NCBI RefSeq assembly: GCF_051172195.1
Contig: NZ_JBPJAQ010000001.1
Location: forward strand, 3,596,001-3,660,000
Origin: Paludibaculum fermentans_A
GTDB lineage: Bacteria > Acidobacteriota > Terriglobia > Bryobacterales > Bryobacteraceae
Length of the DNA stretch: 64,000 bases
Direction of reading: 5' to 3'
In this document: positions 34,196 to 42,826 of the stretch, piece by piece
Numbering within the stretch: position 1 is the first letter of the stretch
Layout of the letters: each line of letters opens with the position of its first letter
The notes under the pieces: generated by a model
The model's database searches: none
Told to the model about the DNA's origin: nothing
Seen by the model: only the letters and a program-made list of their open reading frames with translations
Translations under genes and position numbers: made by a program

Positions 34196-35618
34196 TCCGC
34201 AAGGTCATATCCCCCTCGCGCGCACGCGCCGCAACGTGCTGCTGGATGCCGCCCACGGCTTCGGCGCCATCGCGTTGCAGAGCCTGCTGGCCCGGGAAGG
34301 GCAGGCCGCTCCGCGCATCAACCCGCTGGCCGCGAAGCCGCCGCACTTTCCCGCCAAAGCCAAGTCCGTCATCTTCCTGTTCATGGTGGGCGCGCCCAGC
34401 CAGATCGATACCTTTGATCCCAAGCCGGGCTTGAAGAAGTATGAGGGCCAAAAGCTGCCCGAGAGTTATGGCAAGATCCAGAGCCAGTTTACGGACGGCA
34501 GCACGCCTCTGCTCTCGTCGCCCTGGGCCTTCCAGCAGCACGGCCAATCCGGCGCCTGGGTGTCCAGCCTGATGCCGAATCTCGCCCGCTGCGTCGACGA
34601 CCTGTGCTTCGTGCGCAGCTTCCACACGGACAGCGTCGTGCATGCGCCGGCCATGTACCATGTGCACTCCGGGCGCATCCTGATGGGCTATCCGTCGCTG
34701 GGCGCGTGGGTCACCTATGGGTTGGGCACGGAGTCCGACAACCTGCCCGCTTACGTTGTGCTGCCGCAGCCCGAGGGCACTCCGGAAGGCGGCACTCCGT
34801 GCTGGGGCGCCGGCTTCCTGCCCGCCGTCCACCAGGGGACCGTTCTGCGTCCGGGTGCGACGCCGATCCTGAATCTGCAGCCGCCGCCCGGGGTCACCCA
34901 GCAACGCCAGCGCGCCACGCTCGACCTGCTGCAGAAGATGAACGATCTCGATACAGATGCCACCGACTCCGAGATGGGCGCCCGCATCGCTTCGTATGAA
35001 CTCGCGTTCCGGATGCAGCGCTATGCGCCGGAGGCTGTCGATGTCTCGAAGGAGCCGGAGCATGTCCGCAAGCTCTACGGGTTGGACCAGAAGCGCACCG
35101 CGGACTTCGGCTCGCGCTGCCTGCTGGCCCGGCGGATGGTGGAACGGGGTGTCCGTTTCGTCCAGCTCTACTCCGGCGGCGGCCCTGTTTCCACGCAATG
35201 GGACGCGCATAAGGATCTGGTCGAGAACCACGAGAAGATGTGCGGCATGACCGACCAGCCGATTGCCGCGCTGCTGACCGACCTGAAGCAGCGCGGGTTG
35301 CTCGACTCGACGCTGGTCATCTGGGGCAGTGAATTCGGCCGCCTGCCCATGTCGCAGTCCGGCAACGGCCGCGACCACAATCCGCACGGCTTCACGATGT
35401 GGTTTGCGGGCGGCGGGGTGAAGGCCGGGCGTACGATTGGTTCGACCGATGAATTCGGCCTACGGGCGCAGGACGACCCGTACTCGATGCGCGACTTCCA
35501 CGCCACGATCCTGCACCTGCTGGGTCTCGATCAGAATCAGCTCTGGTATCTGCACAACGGGCGGCAGGAGAAACTGACCGACTTCGGCGGCAACGTGATC
35601 CAGCGCGTGGTGGCCTGA
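34173..35618 (+). CDS. DUF1501 domain exported protein
   Basis: 481 residues. An arginine-rich N-terminus followed by a hydrophobic stretch (RTRRNVLLDAAHGFGAIALQS) looks like a twin-arginine-type signal. DUF1501, a member of the alkaline phosphatase/sulfatase-like fold, fills the rest: KSVIFLFMVGAPSQIDTFDPKP (metal-site region, shown in part), VHAPAMYHVHSGR, and the C-terminal VIWGSEFGRLPMSQSGNGRDHNP, which supplies metal ligands. Its exact reaction is unknown. It starts 23 bases inside the DUF1549/DUF1553 gene, so the two are translationally coupled and probably act as a pair. The next gene is convergent with no gap. Confidence 0.88.
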   Translation: MSSSTSPDPQGHIPLARTRRNVLLDAAHGFGAIALQSLLAREGQAAPRINPLAAKPPHFPAKAKSVIFLFMVGAPSQIDTFDPKPGLKKYEGQKLPESYGKIQSQFTDGSTPLLSSPWAFQQHGQSGAWVSSLMPNLARCVDDLCFVRSFHTDSVVHAPAMYHVHSGRILMGYPSLGAWVTYGLGTESDNLPAYVVLPQPEGTPEGGTPCWGAGFLPAVHQGTVLRPGATPILNLQPPPGVTQQRQRATLDLLQKMNDLDTDATDSEMGARIASYELAFRMQRYAPEAVDVSKEPEHVRKLYGLDQKRTADFGSRCLLARRMVERGVRFVQLYSGGGPVSTQWDAHKDLVENHEKMCGMTDQPIAALLTDLKQRGLLDSTLVIWGSEFGRLPMSQSGNGRDHNPHGFTMWFAGGGVKAGRTIGSTDEFGLRAQDDPYSMRDFHATILHLLGLDQNQLWYLHNGRQEKLTDFGGNVIQRVVA

Positions 35619-36416
35619 TCAGGCGTAGCTGCCGGACGCACGATGGGCTCGCAGCAACTCGTCCAGCACCGCTTCCGCGGAGCCTGTCACGCCGGGCGGC
35701 AGTTCCCTGGCTGCCTGGATCTTCGACAGAATCTGGTGCGCCATCTGGCCGCGCAGGCCATCGGGCAGTTCGGAGCGCCGCGCTACGAAAGCCTCGATGA
35801 GGGCCGCATGGGCCGGTGACAGGCGGTGTCCCAACAGTGCTCCGTTCTCCGGAGCCGATTCGTCCAGGCCCTGCCACATCGCTTCCTGTTTCTGCTCCCT
35901 GATCACAATGGACCCGGCCACGAAGTCGCCCAGCCGTTTGCTTTGCGAGTTGAACAGCGCGGTGAGGATGCCCACGGCATAGATGCCCGGCAGTTGATCG
36001 ACGATCCGCAACAGGTTCCGCCCAATGGTTTCAGAGGGTGCGAGCGGCCGGCCGCTCTCCTTGATCACGCGGATCCCGATGATGCGCTTGCCGGGTGTCT
36101 GGCCGCGCCAGGCAATTTCAAAGATGGTGAAGTAGCCGTAGTAAAGGACGAAATTGAAGGCGATCACCAGCGCGGTCCACCACTGCCGCGGCAGGAAACC
36201 GAGCACGGCAAACAGTCCACCTCCTGTGATCGCTAGAATGAGAAGCCCGGCTAGGAACGCCGCGATTTGAATTGTGGTGTCGATGGCCATGGCCAGAAAG
36301 CGGCTGCCAATGCCGGCCAGTTGGAAATGAAGCCGCGTCTGTTCCGGCGTCTCGATGGAGTGGACGTCGAAGAGCGAAGGGGCCGGCGGCATTGGGTTGG
36401 ATGGGGTGGGCGACAT
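35619..36416 (-). CDS. RDD family membrane protein
   Basis: 265 residues. The RDD domain spans about 30-180, with the Arg/Asp positions in GSRFLAMAIDTTIQIAAFL and GQTPGKRIIGIRVIKESG, and three transmembrane helices. A cytosolic C-terminal tail of about 85 residues follows. RDD proteins may be cation/proton antiporters or membrane adaptors. The start shares bases with the start of the divergent SpoIIM gene; an alternative ATG lies at 36392. In many bacteria RDD, SpoIIM, DUF58, MoxR and DUF4129 genes cluster, as here, which supports a joint role in the membrane. Confidence 0.85.
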   Translation of the reverse strand: MSPTPSNPMPPAPSLFDVHSIETPEQTRLHFQLAGIGSRFLAMAIDTTIQIAAFLAGLLILAITGGGLFAVLGFLPRQWWTALVIAFNFVLYYGYFTIFEIAWRGQTPGKRIIGIRVIKESGRPLAPSETIGRNLLRIVDQLPGIYAVGILTALFNSQSKRLGDFVAGSIVIREQKQEAMWQGLDESAPENGALLGHRLSPAHAALIEAFVARRSELPDGLRGQMAHQILSKIQAARELPPGVTGSAEAVLDELLRAHRASGSYA

Positions 36417-37389
36417 GGTTTCTACTGCCTGGATCAGAAAACGGCAACCTCACTGGAAACGTCTGGAACAACTGGTCGAAGTGGCGTCGGGCGGACTCAC
36501 GAAACTCAATCATGCCGAATTGCGGGAATTCGGGCTGCTTTACCGTCAAACCGCGGCGGACCTGTCGACCGTCAGCGAAGACTCCTCCAGCGCGCAACTC
36601 TCCAATTATCTCAACCATCTGCTGGGCCGGGGGCACAATCTGCTGTACATGGGGCAGAGGCCCAGGCTTTCGGGGATGGTCGACTTCTTCTCCCGGACTT
36701 ACCCCTCCATCTTCCGCGAGACGCTGCCGATGACCGCCCTGGCCACCGGCATCTTTCTTCTGGCCGCGATGGTGGGCTGGGTAGTGACCGCTTACGATCC
36801 TTCCTTTGCCCACAGGGTTCTCGGTCCGCAGATGATGGTCAGCATCGAGCGCCACGAGATGTGGACCCATTCCGTGGTGGCGATGAAGCCCGTGGCGGCG
36901 TCGCAGATAACGACCAACAACCTGAGCGTGGCCTTCGCCGCCTGCGCGGGCGGGATCACCGTCCTGGGTCCGTTGTACCTGATGATCTTCAACGGCCTGC
37001 TGTTGGGTGTGGTCGGCGCCGCAACGCAGGCGGCCGGCATGGCCCTGCCCCTGTGGAGCTTTGTCGCACCGCACGGCGTGCTGGAGCTGCCGGCCATCTT
37101 CATTGCCGGGGGAGCGGGCCTGGAGATTACGCGCGGCCTGCTGTTTCCGGGCCTGCTGCCGCGGCGCACTTCGCTGTCGCAGGCGGGCGGACGGGCGATC
37201 CGGCTGATGCTGGGCGCGGTGCCGATGCTGCTGGTGGCGGGCTCGATTGAGGGCTTCTTTTCGGCGACCAACACCCCGGTGGAGATGAAGTTCCTGCTGG
37301 CTGGGGTGCTGTTTTCATGCCTGCTGGTTTACCTGTTCGGGCACTGGTCTACAAGAGGCTCCGGTCCTTCACCCTCAAATACTCGTTGA
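36415..37389 (+). CDS. SpoIIM/DUF95-like membrane protein
   Basis: 324 residues with about six transmembrane helices after a soluble helical N-terminus (about 1-95, WKRLEQLVEVASGGLTKLN). The DUF95 part begins FFSRTYPSIFRETLP and includes FAACAGGITVLGPLYLMIFNGLLLG and VAPHGVLELPAIFIAGGAGLEI (shown in part), a signature of the stage II sporulation protein M superfamily. There is no other sign of sporulation in the window, so the name reflects homology only. The ATG at 36415 is one base from the start of the divergent RDD gene; GGGGTGGG precedes it. Its 3' end overlaps the DUF58 gene tail to tail by 41 bases. Confidence 0.85.
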   Translation: MVSTAWIRKRQPHWKRLEQLVEVASGGLTKLNHAELREFGLLYRQTAADLSTVSEDSSSAQLSNYLNHLLGRGHNLLYMGQRPRLSGMVDFFSRTYPSIFRETLPMTALATGIFLLAAMVGWVVTAYDPSFAHRVLGPQMMVSIERHEMWTHSVVAMKPVAASQITTNNLSVAFAACAGGITVLGPLYLMIFNGLLLGVVGAATQAAGMALPLWSFVAPHGVLELPAIFIAGGAGLEITRGLLFPGLLPRRTSLSQAGGRAIRLMLGAVPMLLVAGSIEGFFSATNTPVEMKFLLAGVLFSCLLVYLFGHWSTRGSGPSPSNTR

Positions 37390-38740
37390 GGAGTGATGTC
37401 GACAGATTCCCGGGATAGAGGTCGAGCGCCAGGATGCCCTGCTGGCGCAGCGAGCGCAGCATGATTTCGCGCCGCTGGACGATTTCGAGGGCTGCGGTGT
37501 GGCGGTACATCTCCTCCACGGTCTTGGGCGTCTGCGCGGCGAGCATGCCGAGGTCAGGCTGGCTGAGCGCGGCGAACACCACGAGATGCCGCTGGCTGAG
37601 CTGCACGGCGTGTTCGATCACATCCGGGGTGCCCGGTGTTTCGGCGAAGTCGGTGATCCAGACGACCAGCGAGCGCCGGCTCTGGGCTTTCAGCAGGGTG
37701 CGGGCGGCGCGGCCGTGTTGGGCCTCCAGCGCCTCGGCCCGGACACCGGCGATGGCCTCGACCAGGGTTCGCAGGTGGCCCGGACCGCGATTGGGGGCGA
37801 TGCATTTCTGCACCGTGCGGCCATAAGCGAGAAGGCCCACCTTGTCTCCGCACTGGCTGGCGAGCACGGCCAGGGTGAGGGCGGCATTGCCGGCGTGGTC
37901 GAGCTTGGTGAGCCGCAGGGTGGTGCCCGGCTGTTCCACCAGGGTTCTGGACAAGCGCCCCGCATCGACGACCAGCCAGACGGTCTGGCTGCGTTCCGCC
38001 GTATACGTGCGTGTCACCAGATGGTGCCGGCGGGCCGTGGCCGTCCAGCAGATGTCGCGCACATCGTCACCCTGGCGGTATTCCCGCAGGGTTTCGAACT
38101 CACGGCCAAGGCCGCGCAACTGGCGGCGGCGTTGTTCGACTTCCACCTGCTTATGCCGGATGACGATCAGGGCTTCGGAGCGCGCCCGCGGGAGGTCCGG
38201 CAGCACGCGCACGGCCTGGGCCAGCGGGGCGGCGGCCCAACGCTCCGCCAGGCCGAGGGGCGACTGGTAGCGCAGGTAGACGTCACCGGCGGGCAGGTCG
38301 CCGCGAACGCGGCAGACGACTCCGTATTGGGCGGAAGCGCTGGCCCCGGGCGCTGCTTCGAGTTCAAGGCGTGCGACATCATCGGCCAGACCGGGCGGCA
38401 CCACATCCACCAGCCTGGCGCGGACGGCGTGGCGGCTGGTGTTCTGCAGAGTGAGGGTGACCTGTGCGCCATGGGCTAGGAACAGCGGACCATCCCAACT
38501 GCGCGTCAGCCGGAGCTGGCCGGGTGCGGGCAGGCGCAGGAGGTCAGCCAGCCATGCGGCCACGATGAGGGCGTCCCAGAGCCAGAGACCGGCGACGGCC
38601 CCGGGCCAGCGCCAGGCGGGAATCAGCCACAGCAGGCCAGGCAGGAGGGCCAGGAAGAAGCGCGATCCGAAGCCGAAGGGCAGGCGCCGCCGCGGCTCCG
38701 CTGGAGCCTGAATGGGCGGCGGTGCAAGGGAGCCGGTCAT
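37349..38740 (-). CDS. DUF58 domain protein
   Basis: 463 residues. Two N-terminal transmembrane helices (about 25-65) are followed by a beta domain and the DUF58 signature at about 195-245 (GREFETLREYRQGDDVRDI, WTATARRHHLVTRTY), then a von Willebrand A-like fold with VWLVVDAGRLS (a partial MIDAS, D-x-G-x-L-S). DUF58 proteins pair with MoxR ATPases, probably as the vWA partner in a chaperone-like membrane machine. It begins 3 bases after the moxR gene on the same strand; AGGG stands 8 bases before the ATG. The 3' end overlaps the SpoIIM gene by 41 bases on the other strand. Confidence 0.88.
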   Translation of the reverse strand: MTGSLAPPPIQAPAEPRRRLPFGFGSRFFLALLPGLLWLIPAWRWPGAVAGLWLWDALIVAAWLADLLRLPAPGQLRLTRSWDGPLFLAHGAQVTLTLQNTSRHAVRARLVDVVPPGLADDVARLELEAAPGASASAQYGVVCRVRGDLPAGDVYLRYQSPLGLAERWAAAPLAQAVRVLPDLPRARSEALIVIRHKQVEVEQRRRQLRGLGREFETLREYRQGDDVRDICWTATARRHHLVTRTYTAERSQTVWLVVDAGRLSRTLVEQPGTTLRLTKLDHAGNAALTLAVLASQCGDKVGLLAYGRTVQKCIAPNRGPGHLRTLVEAIAGVRAEALEAQHGRAARTLLKAQSRRSLVVWITDFAETPGTPDVIEHAVQLSQRHLVVFAALSQPDLGMLAAQTPKTVEEMYRHTAALEIVQRREIMLRSLRQQGILALDLYPGNLSTSLLNEYLRVKDRSLL

Positions 38741-38743
38741 CTC

Positions 38744-39709
38744 CTATTGCCCTGACTTATAAACCTGGGGGATGTCGACGGAGGACAGCACCTGTTGAAT
38801 CACGAGGTCCGGGGTGAGCCCGTCGAGGGTGGCGTCGGGTTTCAGCATGAGCCGGTGTCGTAACACGGGCAGGGCCGCGGTCTTGATGTCGTCAGGCAGC
38901 ATGAAGCCGCGTCCGTCCATGGCGGCCAGGGCGCGGGCGACGAAGAAGAGTCCGACGGCGGCGCGGGGACTCGCACCCAAAGCGATGGCGGGCCAGTCGC
39001 GCGTGCGGCGGACGATGGAAACGGCATAGGAGCAGAGCGTCGGTTCGACCGTCACCTGCGCCACTTCGGCGCGAGCCGCGGCGAGCAGCCCGGCGGGCAG
39101 GGTTTCGAGGGGCATGGACTGGAGGCGCCGGGGATCGAAGCCCTGGTCGTAGCGCGAGAGGATCTCCACTTCCTGCGCCTCGGACGGGTACTGGATGCGG
39201 ATCTTGAGCAGGAAGCGGTCGAGTTGGGCCTCGGGTAGCGGATAGGTGCCTTCGAACTCGATGGGATTCTGCGTTGCGAGTACGGTGAAGCTGGGGGGCA
39301 GCAGGTGGCAGACGCCGTCGATGCTGGCCTGGCCTTCCTCCATGGCTTCCAGCAGCGCCGACTGGGTTCTGGGCGGGGTGCGGTTGATCTCGTCCACCAG
39401 CAGCAGATCCGTGAAGATGGGCCCGCGGTGCAGGTCGAAGCTGTTGGTGCCGAGGTTGAAGACATTGGTGCCGGTGATGTCGGCCGGCATGAGGTCCGGC
39501 GTGCATTGCACCCGGCGGAACTCCAGGCCGCAGACGCGCGCCAGGGCCTTGACGGCAAGCGTTTTCGCCAGGCCGGGCTCGCCTTCAATCAAGGCGTGAC
39601 CGCCGCAGGCGAGGACGATGAGCAACTGGTCGACCACTTCCGCCTGGCCGATGAGGACCTTGGAAAGTTCACCGCGGACGTGGGCGCAGAGATTGGGAAA
39701 GTGCTGCAA
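38744..39709 (-). CDS. MoxR-family AAA+ ATPase
   Basis: 321 residues. Walker A is GEPGLAKT (43-50), Walker B LLLVDE (102-107), the sensor 1 region TQNPIEFEGTYPLPEAQLDRFL (in part), and the C-terminal lid contains GASPRAAVGLFFVARALAAMDGR. MoxR ATPases act as chaperones that help assemble or activate partner complexes, usually with a vWA protein such as the DUF58 product encoded next. The start is a TTG two bases after the DUF4350 stop, with GGAG about 11 bases upstream; no ATG is available before Walker A. It belongs to the minus-strand operon running from 42641 to 37349. Confidence 0.92.
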   Translation of the reverse strand: MQHFPNLCAHVRGELSKVLIGQAEVVDQLLIVLACGGHALIEGEPGLAKTLAVKALARVCGLEFRRVQCTPDLMPADITGTNVFNLGTNSFDLHRGPIFTDLLLVDEINRTPPRTQSALLEAMEEGQASIDGVCHLLPPSFTVLATQNPIEFEGTYPLPEAQLDRFLLKIRIQYPSEAQEVEILSRYDQGFDPRRLQSMPLETLPAGLLAAARAEVAQVTVEPTLCSYAVSIVRRTRDWPAIALGASPRAAVGLFFVARALAAMDGRGFMLPDDIKTAALPVLRHRLMLKPDATLDGLTPDLVIQQVLSSVDIPQVYKSGQ

Positions 39710-39711
39710 GG

Positions 39712-40902
39712 CTATCGGGTCTCCAAAGTAAGTTTCGTACGAGCGCTGAGGCGGCGGCTGTAGTCTTCCAATTGCTGGACGAGGGCCAGTGCTTCGCGGG
39801 GGGCGAGGTGCTGGATGTGCCGCATTTCCGAGGCATGCCGCAGTGCGGCGGCCAGATCCGCCTGATGCCAGCCCAGGCGCTGGCCGGCGGCTTCGGCCAG
39901 GCGGGCATCCTCAATGTTGCCGGGCAGGGCGAGACGCCGGGTGAGTTGGAGGCGTAGTTGGCGATGGGCGGCACCGACTGCCAGCGATGCGGCGCCCGCG
40001 CGCTCGTACAAGGCGCCCAGGGTGTCGACAAACTCAAGCGGCGAAAGCCTGGATTCGACAGCGGGCTGGACGATAGGGCCGGAGCGGCGGCTGAAGGCGA
40101 GCAGGGCGATGAAGGCGGCGAGGGCGCATTGCCATAGCACCCAGCGGGCCGGGCTGCGTTCGATATAGCTCCAGAGCGAGCCGTGCTGGCCGTGGAAGTG
40201 CTCATCCCAGTAGATGCGCGGCCGGCCGCCTTCGTCCGAGGTGGAAACCGCGTTGAGAAAGACGCGCAGATTGGAGGCTTTCAGGAGGCCGTCGTTGGTG
40301 AGCGGAGTGGCTGAGGCCCACCAGACGATCTCGCCTCTGCCGACGCGCCATGCCACGGCTACGGGGGCCTGCGGAGTTCCGTAGAGGATGGCGACCGGCT
40401 TGTCCTTGGCTTCGAGTTTGGCCCGCCGCTCCAGCTCAATGTTGGGCGCCTGCCGGGTGTAGCGGCCTGTCCAGGCGGAAGGGAAGGAACGGGGCGCCAT
40501 GGACCAATCCTGCCTGGTGTTGGGCGCGCCGGGCAGAAACCCTTCCGCGCCGTGTCCGCAGAACAGGACGCGTCCGCCGGTCTGGAGGAACCGTGCCAGG
40601 GCGGCGCGATCGGCCGCGGTGGGCGATTCCGTTGGTTCCGCCAGGATGAGGACTGAGCCTTCGCCGGGCGGCTGGAGGCGTTCCAGCGGCTCCTCCCTAC
40701 GTTCGACGCGATGGCCGAGATCCTGCAGAAGCAGGTAGGCGGCCTGTGCACCGCCGGGCAGTGTTGAATAGGTGGACGGCAGCGCGCCGCGGCCTTCCGA
40801 CTCAGGCTGCTCCAGAAACGACATGGCGACGACGGAGAGAAATGCGAGCGTGCCGCAGGCGATGAGCAGGCGGCGGTCGGTGCGGCTTAGTCGACTGGGC
40901 AT
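39712..40902 (-). CDS. DUF4350 domain membrane protein
   Basis: 396 residues with a transmembrane helix near the N-terminus (LLIACGTLAFLSVVAMSFL, about 11-29) and another near 255 (VLWQCALAAFIALLAF). Between them lies the DUF4350 domain, related to class I amidotransferase-like folds (STYSTLPGGAQAAYLLLQDLG and VLFCGHGAEGF). The C-terminus is a cytosolic helical domain. The family occurs in MoxR/DUF58 clusters and its function is unknown. The ATG at 40902 overlaps the DUF4129 gene by 16 bases, and AAGGA lies 6-7 bases upstream. A longer open frame to 41409 reads the DUF4129 gene in another frame and is rejected. Confidence 0.85.
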   Translation of the reverse strand: MPSRLSRTDRRLLIACGTLAFLSVVAMSFLEQPESEGRGALPSTYSTLPGGAQAAYLLLQDLGHRVERREEPLERLQPPGEGSVLILAEPTESPTAADRAALARFLQTGGRVLFCGHGAEGFLPGAPNTRQDWSMAPRSFPSAWTGRYTRQAPNIELERRAKLEAKDKPVAILYGTPQAPVAVAWRVGRGEIVWWASATPLTNDGLLKASNLRVFLNAVSTSDEGGRPRIYWDEHFHGQHGSLWSYIERSPARWVLWQCALAAFIALLAFSRRSGPIVQPAVESRLSPLEFVDTLGALYERAGAASLAVGAAHRQLRLQLTRRLALPGNIEDARLAEAAGQRLGWHQADLAAALRHASEMRHIQHLAPREALALVQQLEDYSRRLSARTKLTLETR

Positions 40903-41789
40903 CCGAGATCCTTCAGGGCGCCGAAGCAGGTGGCCAGGTCCTGATCGTCGGGGACGGCGCGGGCATACCAGCAGCGCTCCAGGCGGGTGCAGAGGATGCC
41001 GAGGGCGGCCTTGACTTCCTGTCTGCCAGCCAGCAGCCGCAGGTGTTCGCGCGGCGTATGTGAAAAGTGGGGCGGCAGCAGGCCGGCCTCCTGCAGATGG
41101 GTGACTCCGGCCCAGTAGCAGCACTGAATGGAGCCGGCTACGTCGCCTTGGCGGCGGGTGGCTTGCGCGGCGGCGAGCCAGGCAGCCGAGTTGAGGGACG
41201 GGTCGGGCGGCCTGCCGGGTGATAGCGGGCTGGTGCGTGTCTCCTGGCGCCACGAGCGCATCAGAAGGTAGACGAGTGTTCCGCTGGCGCCGATGAGCAG
41301 GAGCCAAAGAAAGGCCTGGATGCTGCCGGGATGCTGGCCGGTGAAGCCGAAGAGCCTTTCGAGCAGCGCTTCCACCCACCGTCCGAACTCTTTCCAGAAG
41401 AGGTCCCACTGGTTGGGCGGCTGGGGCGGACGGAATTCCGGGCGGGCCAGGATGCGTTTCAGTTTGGCGGCGGCAGAAGGATCGGGAGCGGCGGCCGTGC
41501 CGGAGTCGAGGGAGTCGGCGAGGAAATCCAGCCAGGCGCTGATGCCGGCGCGCTGCTCTTTCTTCGAGCCGGACTGGAGATGGGCTTTCAGTGGTGCGGT
41601 GGAGAAGGTGAAGGTCTCGCCTGAGACATCAACCACCCATTCCGCGGGCAGGGTGGCGGCTGGGGCGGCGGAGCCCTGTTCCACGGCGGTGCTCCAATGC
41701 CGCAGTTCGGCGGCGAGGTTGGCGGGCGACTGCTGCGCGGGCAATGCCGTGACGGCGAGCAGCAGCCAGAGGTGGGACCACTTGCGCAT
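40887..41789 (-). CDS. DUF4129 domain membrane protein
   Basis: 300 residues. A signal peptide (1-19, MRKWSHLWLLLAVTALPAQ) is followed by a periplasmic helical region, one transmembrane helix near 160-180 (IQAFLWLLLIGASGTLVYLLM), and a cytosolic DUF4129 domain (about 205-290) with the typical TPREHLRLL motif. DUF4129 is a standard member of MoxR/DUF58 clusters; in other bacteria it is fused to transglutaminase domains, absent here. The gene begins immediately after the stop of the upstream membrane protein (TGAATG) and overlaps DUF4350 by 16 bases, so all are tightly coupled. Confidence 0.85.
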   Translation of the reverse strand: MRKWSHLWLLLAVTALPAQQSPANLAAELRHWSTAVEQGSAAPAATLPAEWVVDVSGETFTFSTAPLKAHLQSGSKKEQRAGISAWLDFLADSLDSGTAAAPDPSAAAKLKRILARPEFRPPQPPNQWDLFWKEFGRWVEALLERLFGFTGQHPGSIQAFLWLLLIGASGTLVYLLMRSWRQETRTSPLSPGRPPDPSLNSAAWLAAAQATRRQGDVAGSIQCCYWAGVTHLQEAGLLPPHFSHTPREHLRLLAGRQEVKAALGILCTRLERCWYARAVPDDQDLATCFGALKDLGCPVD

Positions 41790-42641
41790 TCAGGGCAACA
41801 GCGACAGGCCGCGATCGGAGGGTGTAAAGCGTTCGCTGTCTGGGTTCATCATGAATTGAAGATCGAAGGCCTCCTTGCGTACCCGGAGATCGAAATAGAA
41901 GATGGAGGCGGAAATCCCAAGGATGGGTGTTGCGATGGCCGCGATGGCGAAGCCGCCCAACTGCAGGAAGATGGTGCTCAGGCGCAGGCTGGCAGGATCC
42001 TTGGTGAGCAGGCCGGGACCGGCGGCGATGAGAACGGCCATGCCGATCCAGAGGCTATAGGTGATGACGCCGTACAGCAGCAGGATGAGGAAGCCGCGGC
42101 CGGCGAAGTCCTGGGTGAGGGCCCTGCTGCGGGTGATGGAGTCACCGGGGCCGCGTTTCTCCACGATGCCGGCCGGCAGGCAAACCAGCAGGCGGCAGGC
42201 GAAATAGACGCCTGGAAATATGAAGAAGAGTATGCCCAGCATGACGGCGACTCCGCTGAGCCACACGTTGCCGATGATGCTCCAGAACTCGGAGAGTACG
42301 TGCCGGATTGACTGCAGCATCGTGGCGGCGCGGCCGAGTTGGAGGTCCGCCACTGCACAGACAATGCCGGCCAGGGCGACTGTATACGACATGGTGGACA
42401 GGATGTAGGCGACGAAGGCCATGAGGCCCCAGAGTCCGATTGCCGCGGGCGATCGTGCTACCGCAGCGCCGCCGGTGAAGGGATCCGGTATCAGCACTAA
42501 TCGGGCCACCTCAAAGGCGAGGACGATGGCGCTGGGGATGGACGAGATTCCGGCAAACAGCAGAAAGTGCCGGCGATAGAGGGAGAAGGTCCGGTCCAGA
42601 ATCTCCCCCAGAGAAAGCGGCCGCAATTCTAATCCGTTCAC
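41790..42641 (-). CDS. Multi-pass membrane protein of the MoxR cluster
   Basis: 283 residues with six transmembrane helices. The N-terminus LELRPLSLGEILDRTFSLYRRHFL (in part) resembles the glycerophosphodiesterase membrane-domain/DUF7847-like group, often found at the head of similar operons. Its function is unknown. The start is a GTG at 42641, with GGGG 7 bases upstream; a TTG four codons earlier is possible. It is the first gene of the minus-strand operon (this gene, DUF4129, DUF4350, MoxR, DUF58), and is divergent from the GH39-like gene after 185 bases. Confidence 0.75.
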   Translation of the reverse strand: MNGLELRPLSLGEILDRTFSLYRRHFLLFAGISSIPSAIVLAFEVARLVLIPDPFTGGAAVARSPAAIGLWGLMAFVAYILSTMSYTVALAGIVCAVADLQLGRAATMLQSIRHVLSEFWSIIGNVWLSGVAVMLGILFFIFPGVYFACRLLVCLPAGIVEKRGPGDSITRSRALTQDFAGRGFLILLLYGVITYSLWIGMAVLIAAGPGLLTKDPASLRLSTIFLQLGGFAIAAIATPILGISASIFYFDLRVRKEAFDLQFMMNPDSERFTPSDRGLSLLP

Positions 42642-42826
42642 AATAAACCCCAAAAGCGTCAGGAAATATCCTTTAAGCCCGCAATGATAGCAGACGGGTG
42701 CGGCCGGCGGCGAAATGCGGCAGCGGCGGCGCCATCACTGAGGGTCTGGCTGGAGACTTGAGCCGCTTGCAGCTGATATGATCCGGACGTTCGAGCAGGC
42801 CTGGAGCCTGCCTGGAGGCTTCATCC

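Noticed and set aside
40903..41409. Longer start for the DUF4350 gene
   Set aside because: The extra part is an out-of-frame reading of the DUF4129 gene; the ATG at 40902 with AAGGA fits the first membrane helix.
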